Source of the DNA: Callaeas wilsoni
Taxonomy: Eukaryota; Chordata; Aves; Passeriformes; Callaeidae
NCBI GenBank assembly: GCA_013398955.1
Contig: VWPU01010306.1
Coordinates: forward strand, 161,935-225,934
Reading direction: 5' to 3'
Length of the DNA stretch: 64,000 nt
Shown piece by piece: positions 1 through 13,140 of the stretch. Each line of letters starts with the position of its first letter. Within the stretch, counting starts at the first letter, position 1. A model generated the notes under the pieces. The model had not been told where the DNA came from and did not search any database. It saw nothing but the letters and a program-made list of their open reading frames with translations. The position numbers were made by a program, and so were the translations under genes.

Positions 1-40
1 TATTTGTCACAGGAGAACGTCTGCTATCTAAGTTAACACT

Positions 41-130
41 AAAAAAATCATGAAAAAAACAAAACAAAACAAAACAAAACACTCCCCCCCCCACAATCAA
101 AACAAAAAACCAAACAAACAAACCAAACAA
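41..130. repeat. A/C-rich low-complexity tract
   Basis: The stretch contains tandem AAAAC units (about 57-80), a run of nine C at 84-92, and then AAAC/AAACC-type units to about 130. It is simple-sequence DNA. The open frame across it is a composition artefact rich in Lys, Asn and Gln. Confidence 0.85.
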
Positions 131-3100
131 CTGACAACAGAAAAAGCAAACCCACAAAAATCCCAGGACTTTATACGGCTCTTCACATTCCAAGAAAGCC
201 AGATCTGTGGGCTTCACATTCAACACTGCTGCAAAAGAAATTTAATGGGCAGTGAGATGGGTACATGCACCAACCGACAGTAGTACAAACAGAAGTAACT
301 GCATTAGCTTCTAAGCACTATCGAAATATATTATCATCTCTGAGTAATGGATAATATGCCTCCGGTATGTTAATTTCATAATCTGAATAGCAGCAGTGAT
401 AAGTTTGAGTGTCTGATACAAGAGGCTATACTGTCCATATACTTTCTAAGACGAAAAATATTTGCGAGGAGGTCACCTCTGAAGTCTTCATGAGATGATG
501 CTGATGACTATTATTTCACTGGCAGCAACTTACTGCTGACAACTAAAAAGGAACTGTGATTGTATGGTTAGATTAAACGTAATTCTGTATTTGAGATCTG
601 AAGACAAAATTTTCGTAATTTTGTAATACAATTTTTGTAATTGTCGCATTTCGTAATGTGACTAACAGGACAGTCACACTTGGAGGGAAGTGTTCAGACA
701 AATTTTGAACCCTCACGATTTCCAGCTTACCTGGAAATATAGAAATATATTCAATGGAAGAAGGAATATCTCCTGTTCTAGATCTTTTCTTTAAAGGATA
801 TTTTTTAAAAAGTATTTTCCTCATCTTTTTCTCAAATTAAGAATCTAAGAACTGTTTTGCACCACACTAACAGATTTTATTAACAGGTTGAATGTACTCT
901 GATACATGAAAAAAACCTCAAGAAGTAATAGGAAATCAATATTTAAATGACTAATTGTTTGGGGTTTTTGTTTGTTTTTTTTTTCTTCTTCTCTGTTTAA
1001 AAATTAGATGGAAGAATAGTGCATTTCTATGACTTCAAAGATATTAGGAGGCAAGTCTGAAATGGTTCCATGTTTTTTTTAAACTTAGTTGATTATATCC
1101 TAGAAAACTGACACTTTTCACTTTCTCATAATATTGACTCTGAAGAAGCAACATGTGAAATGGTTATATTTAATAAAATGAATTATCAGAATTATAAATT
1201 AGGCTTCACTATGCTCAAGTTTGCATATTCAGGACTTCAGGCTCTGAGTGACACAACAGCCTTTCATTTCTCTGCTTTATCCTGTTATCAGCTTCTGTTC
1301 TTATGCCTTATTTACTACAGCAATTCATCTCTTGTTCTCATAGTCTTTTTCTCTCCATCTCTATTTTTCAAAATATAAAAGCATTCCACTGTAAACATCC
1401 AAGCATAAAATAGCAAATTCGTAGAGGATCACAGACATGGACTTAGGAAGAATCACTGAAACCTATTCTGGTCCCAAAATCTGCAAAAATGCAATAGATG
1501 TAGAGCTATACAAGCTATACAGTCTAGGGCAGAATTGAAGTATTTCATCCTGAGATGAAACTTCCTCTTCCTAGAAAAACTGCTTCATTTTCTAAATAAT
1601 TCTCTGCTATCATTAAGACTGTAGCTGAGGATATCACAAGCAACAGCTTTCCTACAGATAAGGCAGCTCATCTGCAGGTGTGCTCTGCCACATGCCTGTG
1701 GGAAGTCAGCTTATCAACCTGTTGATAGTGAACTGCTTATCTGAGATGTGCACAACGGCTTAAACAAAATATTTTACAGACGTTTTTCATTTGACATCTT
1801 ACATTTCACAATCTTAATTCTTTTTAAATATTAACATTTTATGTAATATTTTAATGTGATACAACATATCAGATACAATACTCAGTTATTCAGTGAAAAG
1901 AGCAGCTTAATGACATTGTACTTTCTGCAAAGTCAGTGAACCAAAGCATCATTCCTTTTATTGAGTCCCCAAATATAATATATGCTCAAATTTGACAGAT
2001 ATTGGTGAGATCGCCTGAATCTATTTTATTACTGGATGTACTTTGTTCTTACTTCCCCCAAGTAGAAACAATCTCTATTAAATAAATGTTACAATGCAGA
2101 AAATTTCTGCATTCGAAGACTGGAAAACTAAATTGGGAAAGAATAACTCACATTCTTTGTACTTCACAGTTCTGAAAGTAAACTCTTCTCAACAAGTGTG
2201 CTGTACTGATAGTGATCCTAAACTTTATACATTATTTGGATTAAGAGCATTTTTATGCTCCAGACAACATTCAGTTTTAAAAACACAGTACAAAGGAAAA
2301 GGGCGTTCTCAAGTGCTTCCCAGCCAAGAATCTTATTTGGTAGTACAGTGGCCTAGTAAATTTGAAAATTTCTCTATGAGGCATCTGCTAAAAAAGATTT
2401 CTTGACTGAAGCATCATGAGCCCACAGCATTCTCTACTAACCTTCATGTCCCTGTTTGTTACATAAATATTTCTAAAAATTAATATACCAGACCAATTGC
2501 ACTTCCTCAAGCAGTGCACCAAAGATAGGAAAAGACCATGGCATAATGAGTATTCATAAAGGTTTTAAAAGCCTGAGATAGCAAACCTCCTCTTTTCTGA
2601 CAGTAAAGTAATTTCTGACAAATGACTCACAAAAATCTTCAGTCTGAGGAGCAGACACAGGTAAATAGGGCAGCAGAACCCACTGTGCACCTTCCCTAAA
2701 GCAGCAGAGACAGGACAAAGCTACAGCCAGATCCACATCTGCAACATCAAGGTAAAACTTTCAAAAAGAAACATTTCAAGAAAAATCCAATGGTTTAGTG
2801 AAAATGAATGCACAATTTTTTATGTCCACTTCTCTATTAGGTTTCCTTGGCACTGGGAGTGGGAACACAAATGAGAAACATCTTCTGTCTGTCAGTGATT
2901 CACCAGTTCTTGCAGCAGCTCCATTATTGGCATTTTCTAGGGCTTTTGTAGAAGACCACAGATATCCTGCCTGACGTCCCTGAGCACAGCAGTGAAAAGA
3001 AGCTTTGTGAATAGCATTATTTACCCAAGGCGAGTTACTGATTGCCCCTATCCAAATGACGGCTTTCTATGGGTTAAGCTTTGCTACAGGACATCTAGAA

Positions 3101-4320
3101 CTTCTGCATAAGTATCTTTTTAACTCCAAATCAATGGCCTCATTACCTGAAGGAAAAGTCAGACTAACTATTAATACCTGCTAGTAATTTGTGCAGTAAA
3201 ACCTAGATGGATCATTTGCTTCAGTCTGGACAGGTTGATAGAACCCAAATGATGGAGTAAACACATTGATTTTTCTCAGAACATTTGTTTTAAAATGAGT
3301 GTCACCATTTCAAAAATACTCTTTAATTATCGTGTAGACAGACTCTACCTGGGCTTTGCAGTAGAATTATTTCACTATTTTGAAGAAGCTACAAGTAATA
3401 GGAAAACTTTTTAAACTAAGCTACTAGCAGATTAGCAGCAAATTCTATGTCTTTATTTCATGTTTTTAACCCTCCTTTTGAGACAGTTTCCCCTGAGGTG
3501 TGTATTTAAAGCATAAGCAAGTCTTGAATGGTGAAGGATTTGGACAGCTCACATCAGTTGATCACTATTTTAACAACATGCTGGGATATCCAGGCTGCCG
3601 TAAGACATTTCTTGAAGGAAGACAATGCTGTTCAGACACAACTTTTGGCCTAGTACGACTTGTACTTTTACAAATTTGTGACCCTCCTCAGTTATCCCTC
3701 ACCTGAAGACACATAGCAGAGTGCAAAGGCTATTAGGTTCCTAGTGGTTCCTCCCACTTCCTAATAGCTTTGGTATAAACTTAGCACTGTAGGTGGCTGA
3801 TTGACTGCTGTCGTGTCTCACTGTGTTTAACAGTGCATTTTACTGAATAAACAATTTCAAAAGGTGGCTTTAAGCTGGAATTAAAATCCACCTGGCACAT
3901 TCTGAACAAGAAACTGGCAAAATGCTGACCAGAAAAAAAAAAATTATGCCATCGGTAAGATGAATAGTAGGAAGAACATATATATAAATGGTTGAGGTTT
4001 TCAAAAATTACGTAATTTCCCATTATTATAAATACTGGCACAAATATAGTTCAAAGGAGAGGGGTAAAAAAGAACACCATTTTATAAAAGAATACATTTA
4101 AGAGAAAAAAGAGAAAGCACTGCCTTCTGTTTAAATGTCCTCCATTAGGTTCTTCTGAACACTCATTAGTTCCAATGGCAAATAGCCTTGAAATACATGA
4201 AAAATGCCTTCTGCCAGGATACCTAAAAAACTATTGACAGCAGATAAGCAGTGCTGTCTGCACACTGAACTGCATGAGTAACAACTGCCTCAGTTATTCA
4301 TCTGCTGCTGCCTGTTTCTT
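131..4320. other. Unique non-coding sequence
   Basis: AT-rich sequence with frequent stops in all frames and no repeat family I recognise. It includes a T/G-rich run at about 955-996 and the GATA/E-box cluster listed separately at 1656-1742. The longest open frames (about 100 codons at 2094-2405) show no domain and no splice context that would argue for an exon. Confidence 0.6.
1656..1742. promoter_or_regulatory. Clustered GATA and E-box motifs (candidate enhancer core)
   Basis: AGATAAGG lies at 1656-1663, abutting E-boxes CATCTG and CAGGTG at 1669-1680, TTATCA at 1711-1716 and TTATCT at 1737-1742. Positions 1712-1727 form an inverted repeat (TATCAAC, 2-nt spacer, GTTGATA). GATA factors and bHLH proteins are known to bind such composite elements. 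That this stretch is active is inference from motif spacing alone, and the motifs are short enough to occur by chance. Confidence 0.25.
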
Positions 4321-4324
4321 GTCT

Positions 4325-4385
4325 TGTGACTAAACTGCAAACTTTCTGGAGCAGGGCTAATTTATATATTGCGCCTCGATTTAAT
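4325..4385 (+). repeat. Possible ancient MIR/L2-type tail relic
   Basis: The order 'gactaaactgcaaactttc', then 'ggagcagggc', then 'gcgcctcg' parallels the widespread amniote SINE/L2 3' segment (roughly: gactgtaagctc, ggggcaggga, cagcgcctagc). It is short and heavily diverged, so assignment to a named family is uncertain. Confidence 0.35.
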
Positions 4386-7300
4386 GCTTACAATTTCTGT
4401 TACTAGTCTAGACCTAATGTCTCTAGTTTGCTGGATGAACATAAATAATAATTGCCTAATTAATAATCACCTCAAAGAAAATCTTCCTTTTTCCTGTGCC
4501 AGTGGGAGATATGCATCTCAATAAAAGTAAAAAACAGAATATGTCAGATGCAGAGTCACAGAGAAGTAGTAACTCAAATATGCAGTGTTAATGCAACAAT
4601 AAAAGCCAGAACTGAATGGACAAGTCTGTTTTTAAATATCAAGTATTTCAAACTCAAGTACATAGAAATTTTCTGAATATACCTCTTCCTTTCACTGTTT
4701 CAGTTACTCTGTCCCCATTCCCAGTTAAAGGAGAGGGTAAAAAGCAAAAGAAGTGTTCATGTAATTAGCATTAAATCCCTTTTCCCATATCCAAAAAGAT
4801 GTGTATTTTAAAACCACTTCTTTAAATAAAGCAAGACCACATCTTGTTCAGTTATTCCTTAACCTCACTTTAGGAAGGCATTCTTCTGCCTGCATCCAAA
4901 AACACATGGGGACTGAGTCATCCTGCTTCTTTTTTCATCTGCTAAGCCCAAATAGAGCAGGATAGATTTCATTGCCCTCAGCATGCCCTCATAACACTTC
5001 TGCTTTACATTAGGACTGTGATTATAATCAGATCTCATTCTTCAGGGCTTCAGCTGATCAGCTGTAAGAGTCAGGACCATAATTTGACTTGTAAATTCTC
5101 CTCTTCCTCTACACATGCATTTTTCTTTTGAAGGACTTGCAATTGACTGCAGCTGGCTGTTGAGTGAGGGGTATCCATACTTGGGGTGGCACAGTGCTTG
5201 AAGGTGCTTGACTGATGTGTCTGATTAGGCACTCAAAGTCATTTTGATAACACAGTTTAGAATCAGGAAGGAACTATTAAAAAACAAAACCCAAACCAAC
5301 ACAAAACCTCCATGGGGTTATTTATTCAAGGTTGATCAAATAGATTTATTTTGGCAGATTAATCTTTCACTAGATGAACATTTATATAATTGATATGATG
5401 CCACAGCATTTGTGGAAGGAATTTATTAGAAGTTTTCTGGTTTAGCTTTGCTTTTTCATGAAATGTTCCATTTATTTTCTGAAGTAACATTGAAATAGGC
5501 AGCATCTGAGCTTTTTATTACTTACTTTGTGCTCAAGTTTCCCCAGCACTATGTGACCAGGCTACCCATTGCATTGTGCTTCATGAAATATGCTCATATT
5601 TATCTTGATGAGGTACTCAGCTGTGCTTCTCTGCTGGTGCTCTGAAATGCAGAAACTATTCTGGGGGTGGTGTTAAAGTATCTCTTTTTAACTGTAAATA
5701 CAGATAGATTTCTGAGTGAGGGACACAATGATCACATAAATGAAGTACTTTTTACTAATCTGATATACAATGCTGAGTAAGAGGTAATTGATATTTAACA
5801 CGGTTTGTCATATGTTTTCAATGTTGTGATCTCAGAAACAGTTACACAGCAGCACTTCCAAGTTTTCTGAGAATGGAGATGGTGATAGCAGCTCCTCCAC
5901 CTTAGCTGCTCTATTTAGCTACACTATTATCTTTGGTGAGAAAATCTTTTTCATCCCTATGTCCTGTTGGAATTTCCAAAGAGGTGTTCCTGCTCTGAAA
6001 GCTCCAAACATCATTCCTCCCTATTTGCTTCCACTAGCACTCTACAGAAGTGCACCAGAAAACTTACAGAACTGATTGCCTTCTTTCAGTGGAGGGAGAA
6101 AAAAAAAAGGGGAAAGGGGGCAAGGATATTAATTTCCTATAATTGTTAGGTTTCCACAACTGTAGATACTTAAAAAAGAAATGCTAGAAAGATACCAAAA
6201 TCACGAACGTTTGTTGTGAATTTTTGCCTGTTTATTTACTTAGATTACTAATACAAAATTTATCTGTGCAACTGAAAATGGGGGGAAGAGAAGGCATGTA
6301 TCCTTTACGAAGAAACTAGGTTCGAACAAGGAATAAGCTTCTGGGCTTACTAAAGGCAAAGTGAGAGCTTGTAGAAAGGGCAGGGAGGGGTTTGGATCCT
6401 CTGGTAATTCCAAACTCATAAATGCATGCTGAAACTGGAGCAGCACTTGAAGCTAAAATGAAGTTAGGGCACAGAAAAGGACAAGTTCTATTGAAACGCC
6501 CAGAGACAAAGCACATGAAGAGGTACCATAGAGATCCACAAATAGCTGAATACAGTAGAAATAAAGATAGGACTGGTCAGTGAAGTGCTGCTCTGTCCAG
6601 GGTGATCCTGTATATTTTAATCTCAGTAAGCTATCTAGAGTTCTTTGAAGATCTGGTTGTCTGTCAGCCTCACTTATCTTGCGGATGGTGTGCAAAGGCA
6701 GACGGGATTCTCAAGTAAGTTAGAGTACAACAAAAAAAAAATCCTTCAGCAACAGAAATGGTAACATCCACATCAAATACTTTTGGCAGAGTGTGCTTTT
6801 CTTAACACCAAATAAAAAGCTCTGGTGGAATCCACGGAAGGCAACCATGTGAAGGACTTCCCAGATAAGAAAATATAGCAACACAGAAAATTACTCCAAA
6901 TAATTAGGTTGAAAGACCATTATTGTCAATTTGTGTGAATATCAGTAGAAAAAAACCTAAATATGTCCTTTCCACCTTAAGAAAATTTGTCTACTGACTA
7001 GAATATTCAGGCAAATTTATAATAATGTTGGCAGTTAATGGAATACAAAAGCACTTGGAATTTTAAGTAGGATAAATAAAATGCAATGTGATTTCTAATA
7101 AATCTGGGCTTATTAGGGCTCTTAACCTATTTATATGGGCTTTCTTTCTATGTGATTTTTTTTCACTGATGCAAAGAGTTCTCAAAGCAGTTTTATTGTG
7201 CTAGAAACCCTGACAACTATATCTGACGTAAAATTCCTAATTTTAAAATAGCTCTTCTATTCTGAATGGTAATTACATGTCTTACAATATGTCTTCTAAT

Positions 7301-10300
7301 CTGCAGTTATGCTCATTTATAGAAATAATTGCATCTGTTTATCTATCTAAAAGCTGGTCTATTCATAATTTCCCATTTTTCTTTCTTACCTTTAATATCT
7401 TTCTCCTAAATTTTCAGTTTAGGTGAACCCCAAGTTGCAAAACTTCAAATTATTGCTCACACACAGGGCAGGCAATTCTCTCAAGACTGTCTGCTGAGGA
7501 CTCTGCAGGGTCTGCATCCATCAGCTGAGATCTCAAGACACAGGATGACTACACTGCATATGTCCCAATTGTACTGATTTAATAAGATTGCAGAATGATT
7601 CCAAAGCTTTGTAAACTTGTCCTTCTTATTAGTTATGTATGTGGGCTACATGTTACAGTTGGGTTTAGAAATTCCTTTCAAATTCTGACTGTTTCTGCTA
7701 TTAGACGTTAAATCGGGGACAGTGCCTTAAAATTTTCTGTTGTAAAGATTAAATGAACAAAATATCCCATGTTTGGCACTGGCTTTACCCAAGTGAAATC
7801 TGTGAAGAGTGGTATTTAGGAAAGTCTCTTTGGATTCATTGCATGGTGCATTATTTTCATAAATAAATGAGCTGCTGTGAAGAATGTGCACGGGTTTTGA
7901 GTCATGAACCAGACCTTTATGTGTACACTCCAGAGGACTGCAAACTCTGTTCCTCTGCTGCTTTTTCCAAGCTCATGTTTTTATCTTAAAACAGCCGATT
8001 TGGTTCTTGTCATCACAGAATCCATTACAGTTTATAGGCTGAGATGACTTTCCCTATGTGTTCTCTTATTAATATTGCCAAGACTATATTCAGGTAAATA
8101 AACAGAATTTTGAGCTTTCCATTTTTCACCTTGTTTACTTCCTATTAGTGCTCAGTGGATGAGTGCATCTGTCTGCATGAGCTATGGATACTCCCATCTC
8201 AATGGTTCTATCCTCGTTACAGCTCTTACCTTTCTACAGCTCTTTTGCAACCCAGGCTGCTGTGTCAGACCTGAGCATCAGATCCATCCTTGGAGAGGAG
8301 GGAAGAAATAGGAGTTAGAGAGTGCTATATGAGGCAGAGCAGCTGAGATATGCTGGGGCATTCAAAAGGCACAAGATACATTGCATGCTCAATTGATTCA
8401 CAGGCCAAGGGTTTCTTTACAAAGCTAAAACTCTTTCAGAATGTCTGGGAGAAATGAAGCAAGTCTTCAAGTATAAATCCTTCTCTTTCTTCAGGAAAAA
8501 AAAAACCACAAAACAACACTCTCTCTCCAAATACATATATTTCTAATGAATTTCTGTGTAATTTGTAGTAGATTTTACTTTTGAATTTTTGTGGTGGAGA
8601 AGGGGGTTGTTAAATTCATTTTACCTGTAATTTTTTTCTGCGTGTTGTTACAGAGCATGTTTGCATGTTCTAAATGCAAGACCTTCCAACCCAAAAAGAA
8701 AAAATTACAACCAACGCAAAATATTCCTTGTAGAAATGTAGTCTTAAAAATCACTCAATAATGCATTACTTTGACTATGCATTTTACTGCAACGTGACAT
8801 ATATTTAAGTGATTTATTTCTGTCTTTTAGACATAATGTTTCACAGCCTTCCTGTGAGCTTTTATTCTGACACTGTGCATCCTAGATGAACTAGTCAGGG
8901 TTTTTTCCATGTTTATTAACTAAGTTCCCACCATTCACTAAATTGCATGTTTATCTCTTTTTTCCTAATTCTGTCAAAACTGATTATCAGAATGATGAGC
9001 AGCGTCTATACCACAAGCTACTAACAGGACTCACAAGTCATCTCAAAGAAATTTTTTTCCAGAAGTCAGTTTTATGTTTATTCCTTTGAAGACGTGTGAA
9101 TAATGGCTGTTGTGTTTAGCATTCAGATCAATGAAATGTCACTTCCTTTGGGCTAATGCCCGACTAACCAATTGCAGGCACAAATAGTCTCAATCTCATA
9201 ATGCACTCAGGAGCATTATGCTGCTGGAAATCTCTACATTTCCTCTGCATGAAGTGAGTGGTATCGGTGTCTTTATTGGTGCTTACAAAATACTGTTATT
9301 GGTAACTAGAAAACACGTATCTGATGGCACAGACAGAATTATCATGATTTTTTAATACAAGGTTGTTTTCGTTACTACCTTTTAAATCCACCTAGTCTGA
9401 GTGACCTTTATATCACGTTTTGTGTAAAATGCTTAACAGTAATGACAAGCTGAGTATAAGCCAGTTGAGTAAATATAACCCATATGGCATTGCTCACAAA
9501 GTTGATAGCGCTTGAATGTTTCCATTTCTTCAGCAGATGTGTTACTGCATTTCCTAACAGTCACGGGCATCACTAAACAACAGTGAGAAGTGCAAATTTT
9601 GCTGCTAATCTTTAGCTGGAAAACGGCACAATGGAAACTTTCATACATTTTCATATTGGCTGAATGCCTGGTTATGCTAATGCTATGTTCAATACGTCAG
9701 ATATAGCCTAGGAACTATTCGTTTTAAATATTGTTTTGATGATCACATGGACTCTGCAAAAATATCCTTAAAATGAGTGTAAGCTTATCTTTATGAGTCC
9801 AGCTGCAGTGGACTCCCAAAGAGTGCCTAAGACAGTGTATTTCCTGAGGAAAGAGCACGTAACCAATGCCAGGATCACACACTTCCTACATGCTGTTCTC
9901 ATCTTGGCTTTTCTGAAGTGGCCCAGTTGCCTTGGCCACCAAAGACACTTAAACACAGGGCATGACCTGTATCAGATTCAAACTCTGTTCTTAAAAACAG
10001 CATAGATGCCATGACACTGTACTAGCTTAGAATGACTTGAACCCAACCCTCAAAAATGTCTCAGAAGCTGTGAGAGCCCCCAGGCCCACACCCCTGCTCT
10101 TTCCTGCATGCCCATCTCCAGCAGTGAGCAGCCTCAGGAACTGCCTGTGCCAGCTTGGTGGGCTGCAAACCATGTGTTCGGCATCAGTGAGATCTCCCCA
10201 CTCACTTTGCCTGCCCAGAGGGGGCTCCAGTAGACACCTTGCTCTCATCTCAGTTTTTTGGACAATCCTCTTTTTTTGTGGGAAGCTCCTTTGGACACCT

Positions 10301-10990
10301 CTAAGGTGTACAGCACTCACCACACTGGAGACTTGTCCTGCAGGAGACTTCTCCAGCCAGACTCAGGAAGGAAGGACTATTCCTAGCCAAAAAAAGGAAA
10401 AACCTTTTATAAACTGCTGAACCCTTTCCTTCCTATCCACTGAACTGCCACAGCTTCATGGATTTTTTTATCCTGTTGCCCAGGAGCAGGATGGCTACCA
10501 AAATAGGACAGCAGAGAGAAACGAGAAAACACATCTTGAAAGATGACCCTTCCTCACAGGTCACAAGCATGTAAGAAGTCCTGCCTGACCTCAGCCTGTG
10601 AGATTTATACCTTTATCATTTTTATAGCTATCTAACTCCAGACACTCAAGAAATTTGCTGTACAGTAAAAGAATCCCAGCCCTAATTTTGCATTCACTAC
10701 TGAGAAGTTTTATGAAATGTTCTTCCTCATAAATAAGTTAACATTTTGGGGCAAAAATCATGCACAGATGTTTCATGGATAGCAAGATGTCCACTAGCAT
10801 GAAAAATAACTGCAATAGCAATCTTCCTTCACACGTTTCATAGGAATTCCTCTTTAAATTATGCTGAAACCCTTACATTATGCAATATTCCTGATAAATG
10901 CACCAAACTGGGATTAGGCAGGCTCATCTCTACCATCTGCCACTGTCTCTTCAGCTCCTTTGTGCTCTGAAATAAGTTTTGATGTTTCAA
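4386..10990. other. Unique non-coding sequence
   Basis: No recognisable gene or mobile element. There is a short A/C-rich tract at 5278-5309. About 10040-10420 is somewhat GC-richer and open in two opposing frames, but the plus frame begins at TTG rather than ATG and matches nothing I know. About 9100-9300 is a stop-rich, non-repetitive stretch of mixed composition. Confidence 0.55.
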
Positions 10991-10994
10991 CCAG

Positions 10995-11050
10995 GATGAA
11001 CCCTGACCCTGCTGAAGTAAGTGGGAGTTTTTCCATTGATTTCAGGTAAA
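10995..11050. repeat. Possible ancient amniote interspersed-repeat relic
   Basis: The segment containing 'ctgaagtaagtgggagt' followed by 'ccattgatttca' resembles a common amniote repeat built around alternating 'gaagtcaatggga' and 'ccattgacttca' motifs. Only about 50 bases are recognisable and I cannot name the family with certainty. Confidence 0.35.
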
Positions 11051-12303
11051 ATTATGTAGAGCTGCCGCTGAAGGAAAAAAAACACAAGGAGTCTTGACCT
11101 CTCAGTCAACTACTGCTTTACATAAAAGCCGAGATGAGCATCACTGGGATATGGTTGTATAAAACAACAGAGGCAAAGAGACTGATATGAGTATGCCACA
11201 GGGAGAGATGAGGGAAGTTAATACTTGCATTTCCCTGTGACACACTGAATAATTCAAATTAGCAAATAACTTCCGCTCCTCTTGTCATGAGTTCCTGAAA
11301 GACTGACCACATTCCTCTATAGTACACTGAAGAGTGCAAATGAGTCTTTTATTAAATCCCAGGGTTATGTCTCTCAAGTTCTTTATATTCCTTATTACTG
11401 CTCCACTACTGTGACAAAAGACTGTTTTCCTAATTTTTTAAAATTATTTTTCTGCTCTAGATTGGGCTCAGAGTTGGCACAAGAGTCCTGGTAGCAAAGC
11501 ACATCAGGGAAATAAAGTGTCAATCTTCATTCCTCATGTCATTAGCCTTCTGATAGCATTTTAATATGTGGAAGTGTACTAAAATAGTAAAAAAATTCTG
11601 TCAAAGTGTTTATGTTTTGGAAGTAAGTTTTTGCTTCATAGTCTTGATATCTATATTTCAAATCTTATTTTTTACACTGAAAATAATAAATCATATATTT
11701 CTTTATAAATATCATGGTATTATTAGAACCTCTCCTACAAAGAGTCTGGTTGGAAGGAGTACATTGTCTGAGTTGTGTCAAGTGTCCAATAGCAGGCAGT
11801 AAACCTGAACAGATATGGAATTACTTCAAATTAAAGCAGTAGATTAATCTGTTGATCTGTTCTTCCTGGTTCCAACATCTTCCTCAAAAGAGTAACTATT
11901 TTAAAGCTATTTCAACCCAAATTCTTTCTTAAACCCTTTTTGTTGGAGGAAGCCATTACAGCAGTAATGTAAGTTCTGAGAAACATTACAACTCACCATT
12001 GCAATACAGCAACAGAATTGTGAGTTTATGTAATTTACCTCAGTAAAGCGAATCTGCTTTTCTAGATTTCTTTTAGTTATAATACTGTTGATCATATTAT
12101 TGGCAGGGCTGTGGGCACTGCCTAGTCTCACTTCTCACTCATTACTTGAGAAAGATCCTGTTTTCAATGGGATAGGTCTTTTCTAAAATTGAACCATTTG
12201 TACTGAAATATTCTACGCCGGAAGATTGTCTCAACATGAATTGGTAATTATTGTAAAGTAGTGGTGATTATAGCAATTTCAACCGATATTCTTCGGAAGG
12301 AAG
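11051..12303. other. Unique non-coding sequence
   Basis: AT-rich sequence without a recognisable gene or repeat. The short open frames at 11566-11802 and 11907-12131 lack any family signature. Confidence 0.55.
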
Positions 12304-12495
12304 ATGGGAAAAGTGTATCTCCATTTTAAAATTTTGGCTGTTTTTTTTTATTTGTTTGTTTGTTGGTTTTTTGGTTTTGTATGGTTTTTTGGGTTTGGGG
12401 GGTTTTGTTTGCTTTTTTTTTTTTCATTTTGTTTTGATTTTGGTTTTTTTTGTTTGGGGTTTTTGTTTGTTTGTTTGTTTGTTTTTTGTCTAGTT
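12304..12495 (+). repeat. T/G-rich low-complexity tract with (GTTT)n
   Basis: From about 12340 the plus strand is almost purely T and G, with runs of T up to about 12, G runs up to six, and a (TTTG)n microsatellite near 12461-12482. The open frame across it encodes only Phe, Gly, Leu, Cys and Val and is a composition artefact. Confidence 0.85.
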
Positions 12496-13039
12496 GAAAA
12501 GACCACTCTTTGGAGCAGGAATTGCAATTAGACAGAAAAACCTCTAGAATTACATGGCCTATGCAGACTTAATGGATATTTTTCTGCATTCAGCCAAACC
12601 TAAGCCTCTTAAGAAACTGCAGTTTTGATCAGTAGCTGTGAACTTTTCATGTTGCAAATATGCATAAAAAAGTAAAAGCATTTGCAATTAGGACTTTTTT
12701 TCCCTTGGGCTGTGTATAAATGGAGAACTCAGGAATGCGGGAGTGCTTATGGCGTTGGATACATGAACTGTGACTCCAGGGCAAGAACTCTGCTCACACC
12801 AGTACACCAAGCACCTTTTCCTGGTGTGTAGTGCAAAAAATCAACACTGGGGTCCTCATGAAGAGCCATCAAAGTAATATAAATAGCCTTAGGAAAAAGA
12901 GCCACACATTCGTCAGAGAAGAAAAAATGCTTATTGGATCAGTCCTCCCATAGTGTGCTCTGGGGGAGGAATGGGTACTTGTTTGCCATGTTCGACTTTA
13001 ACTTTCTTTGTTTTGTGGTGATATTTAGCAGTAATGCTT
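12496..13039. other. Unique non-coding sequence
   Basis: Nothing recognisable between the two T/G-rich tracts. Confidence 0.5.
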
Positions 13040-13140
13040 TAGGGTTTTTTTTCTTTTGGTTGAGTTTTGGGTTGTGTTGGGGTTTTTTTCTTCCTTTCAT
13101 TAGTGGTTTTGTGTTTGTTTTTTTGTTTTGTTTTGTTTTT
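13040..13140 (+). repeat. Second T/G-rich low-complexity tract
   Basis: Similar strand-asymmetric composition to 12340-12495, with GTTTT and TTTTG units ending in 'gttttgttttgtttttat'. It again yields a spurious Phe-rich open frame. Confidence 0.8.

Noticed and set aside
6453..6695. 80-codon minus-strand frame with a plausible amphipathic start
   Set aside because: Neighbouring overlapping frames are equally open and no family or splice evidence is visible.
10037..10420. 127-codon plus-strand open frame in a GC-richer patch, with a 98-codon frame opposite
   Set aside because: It begins at TTG rather than ATG, its first internal Met is far in, no domain is recognisable, and openness on both strands follows from composition.
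12304..12531. Hydrophobic Phe/Gly/Leu/Cys-rich frame that could look like a membrane protein
   Set aside because: It is translated simple T/G repeat.
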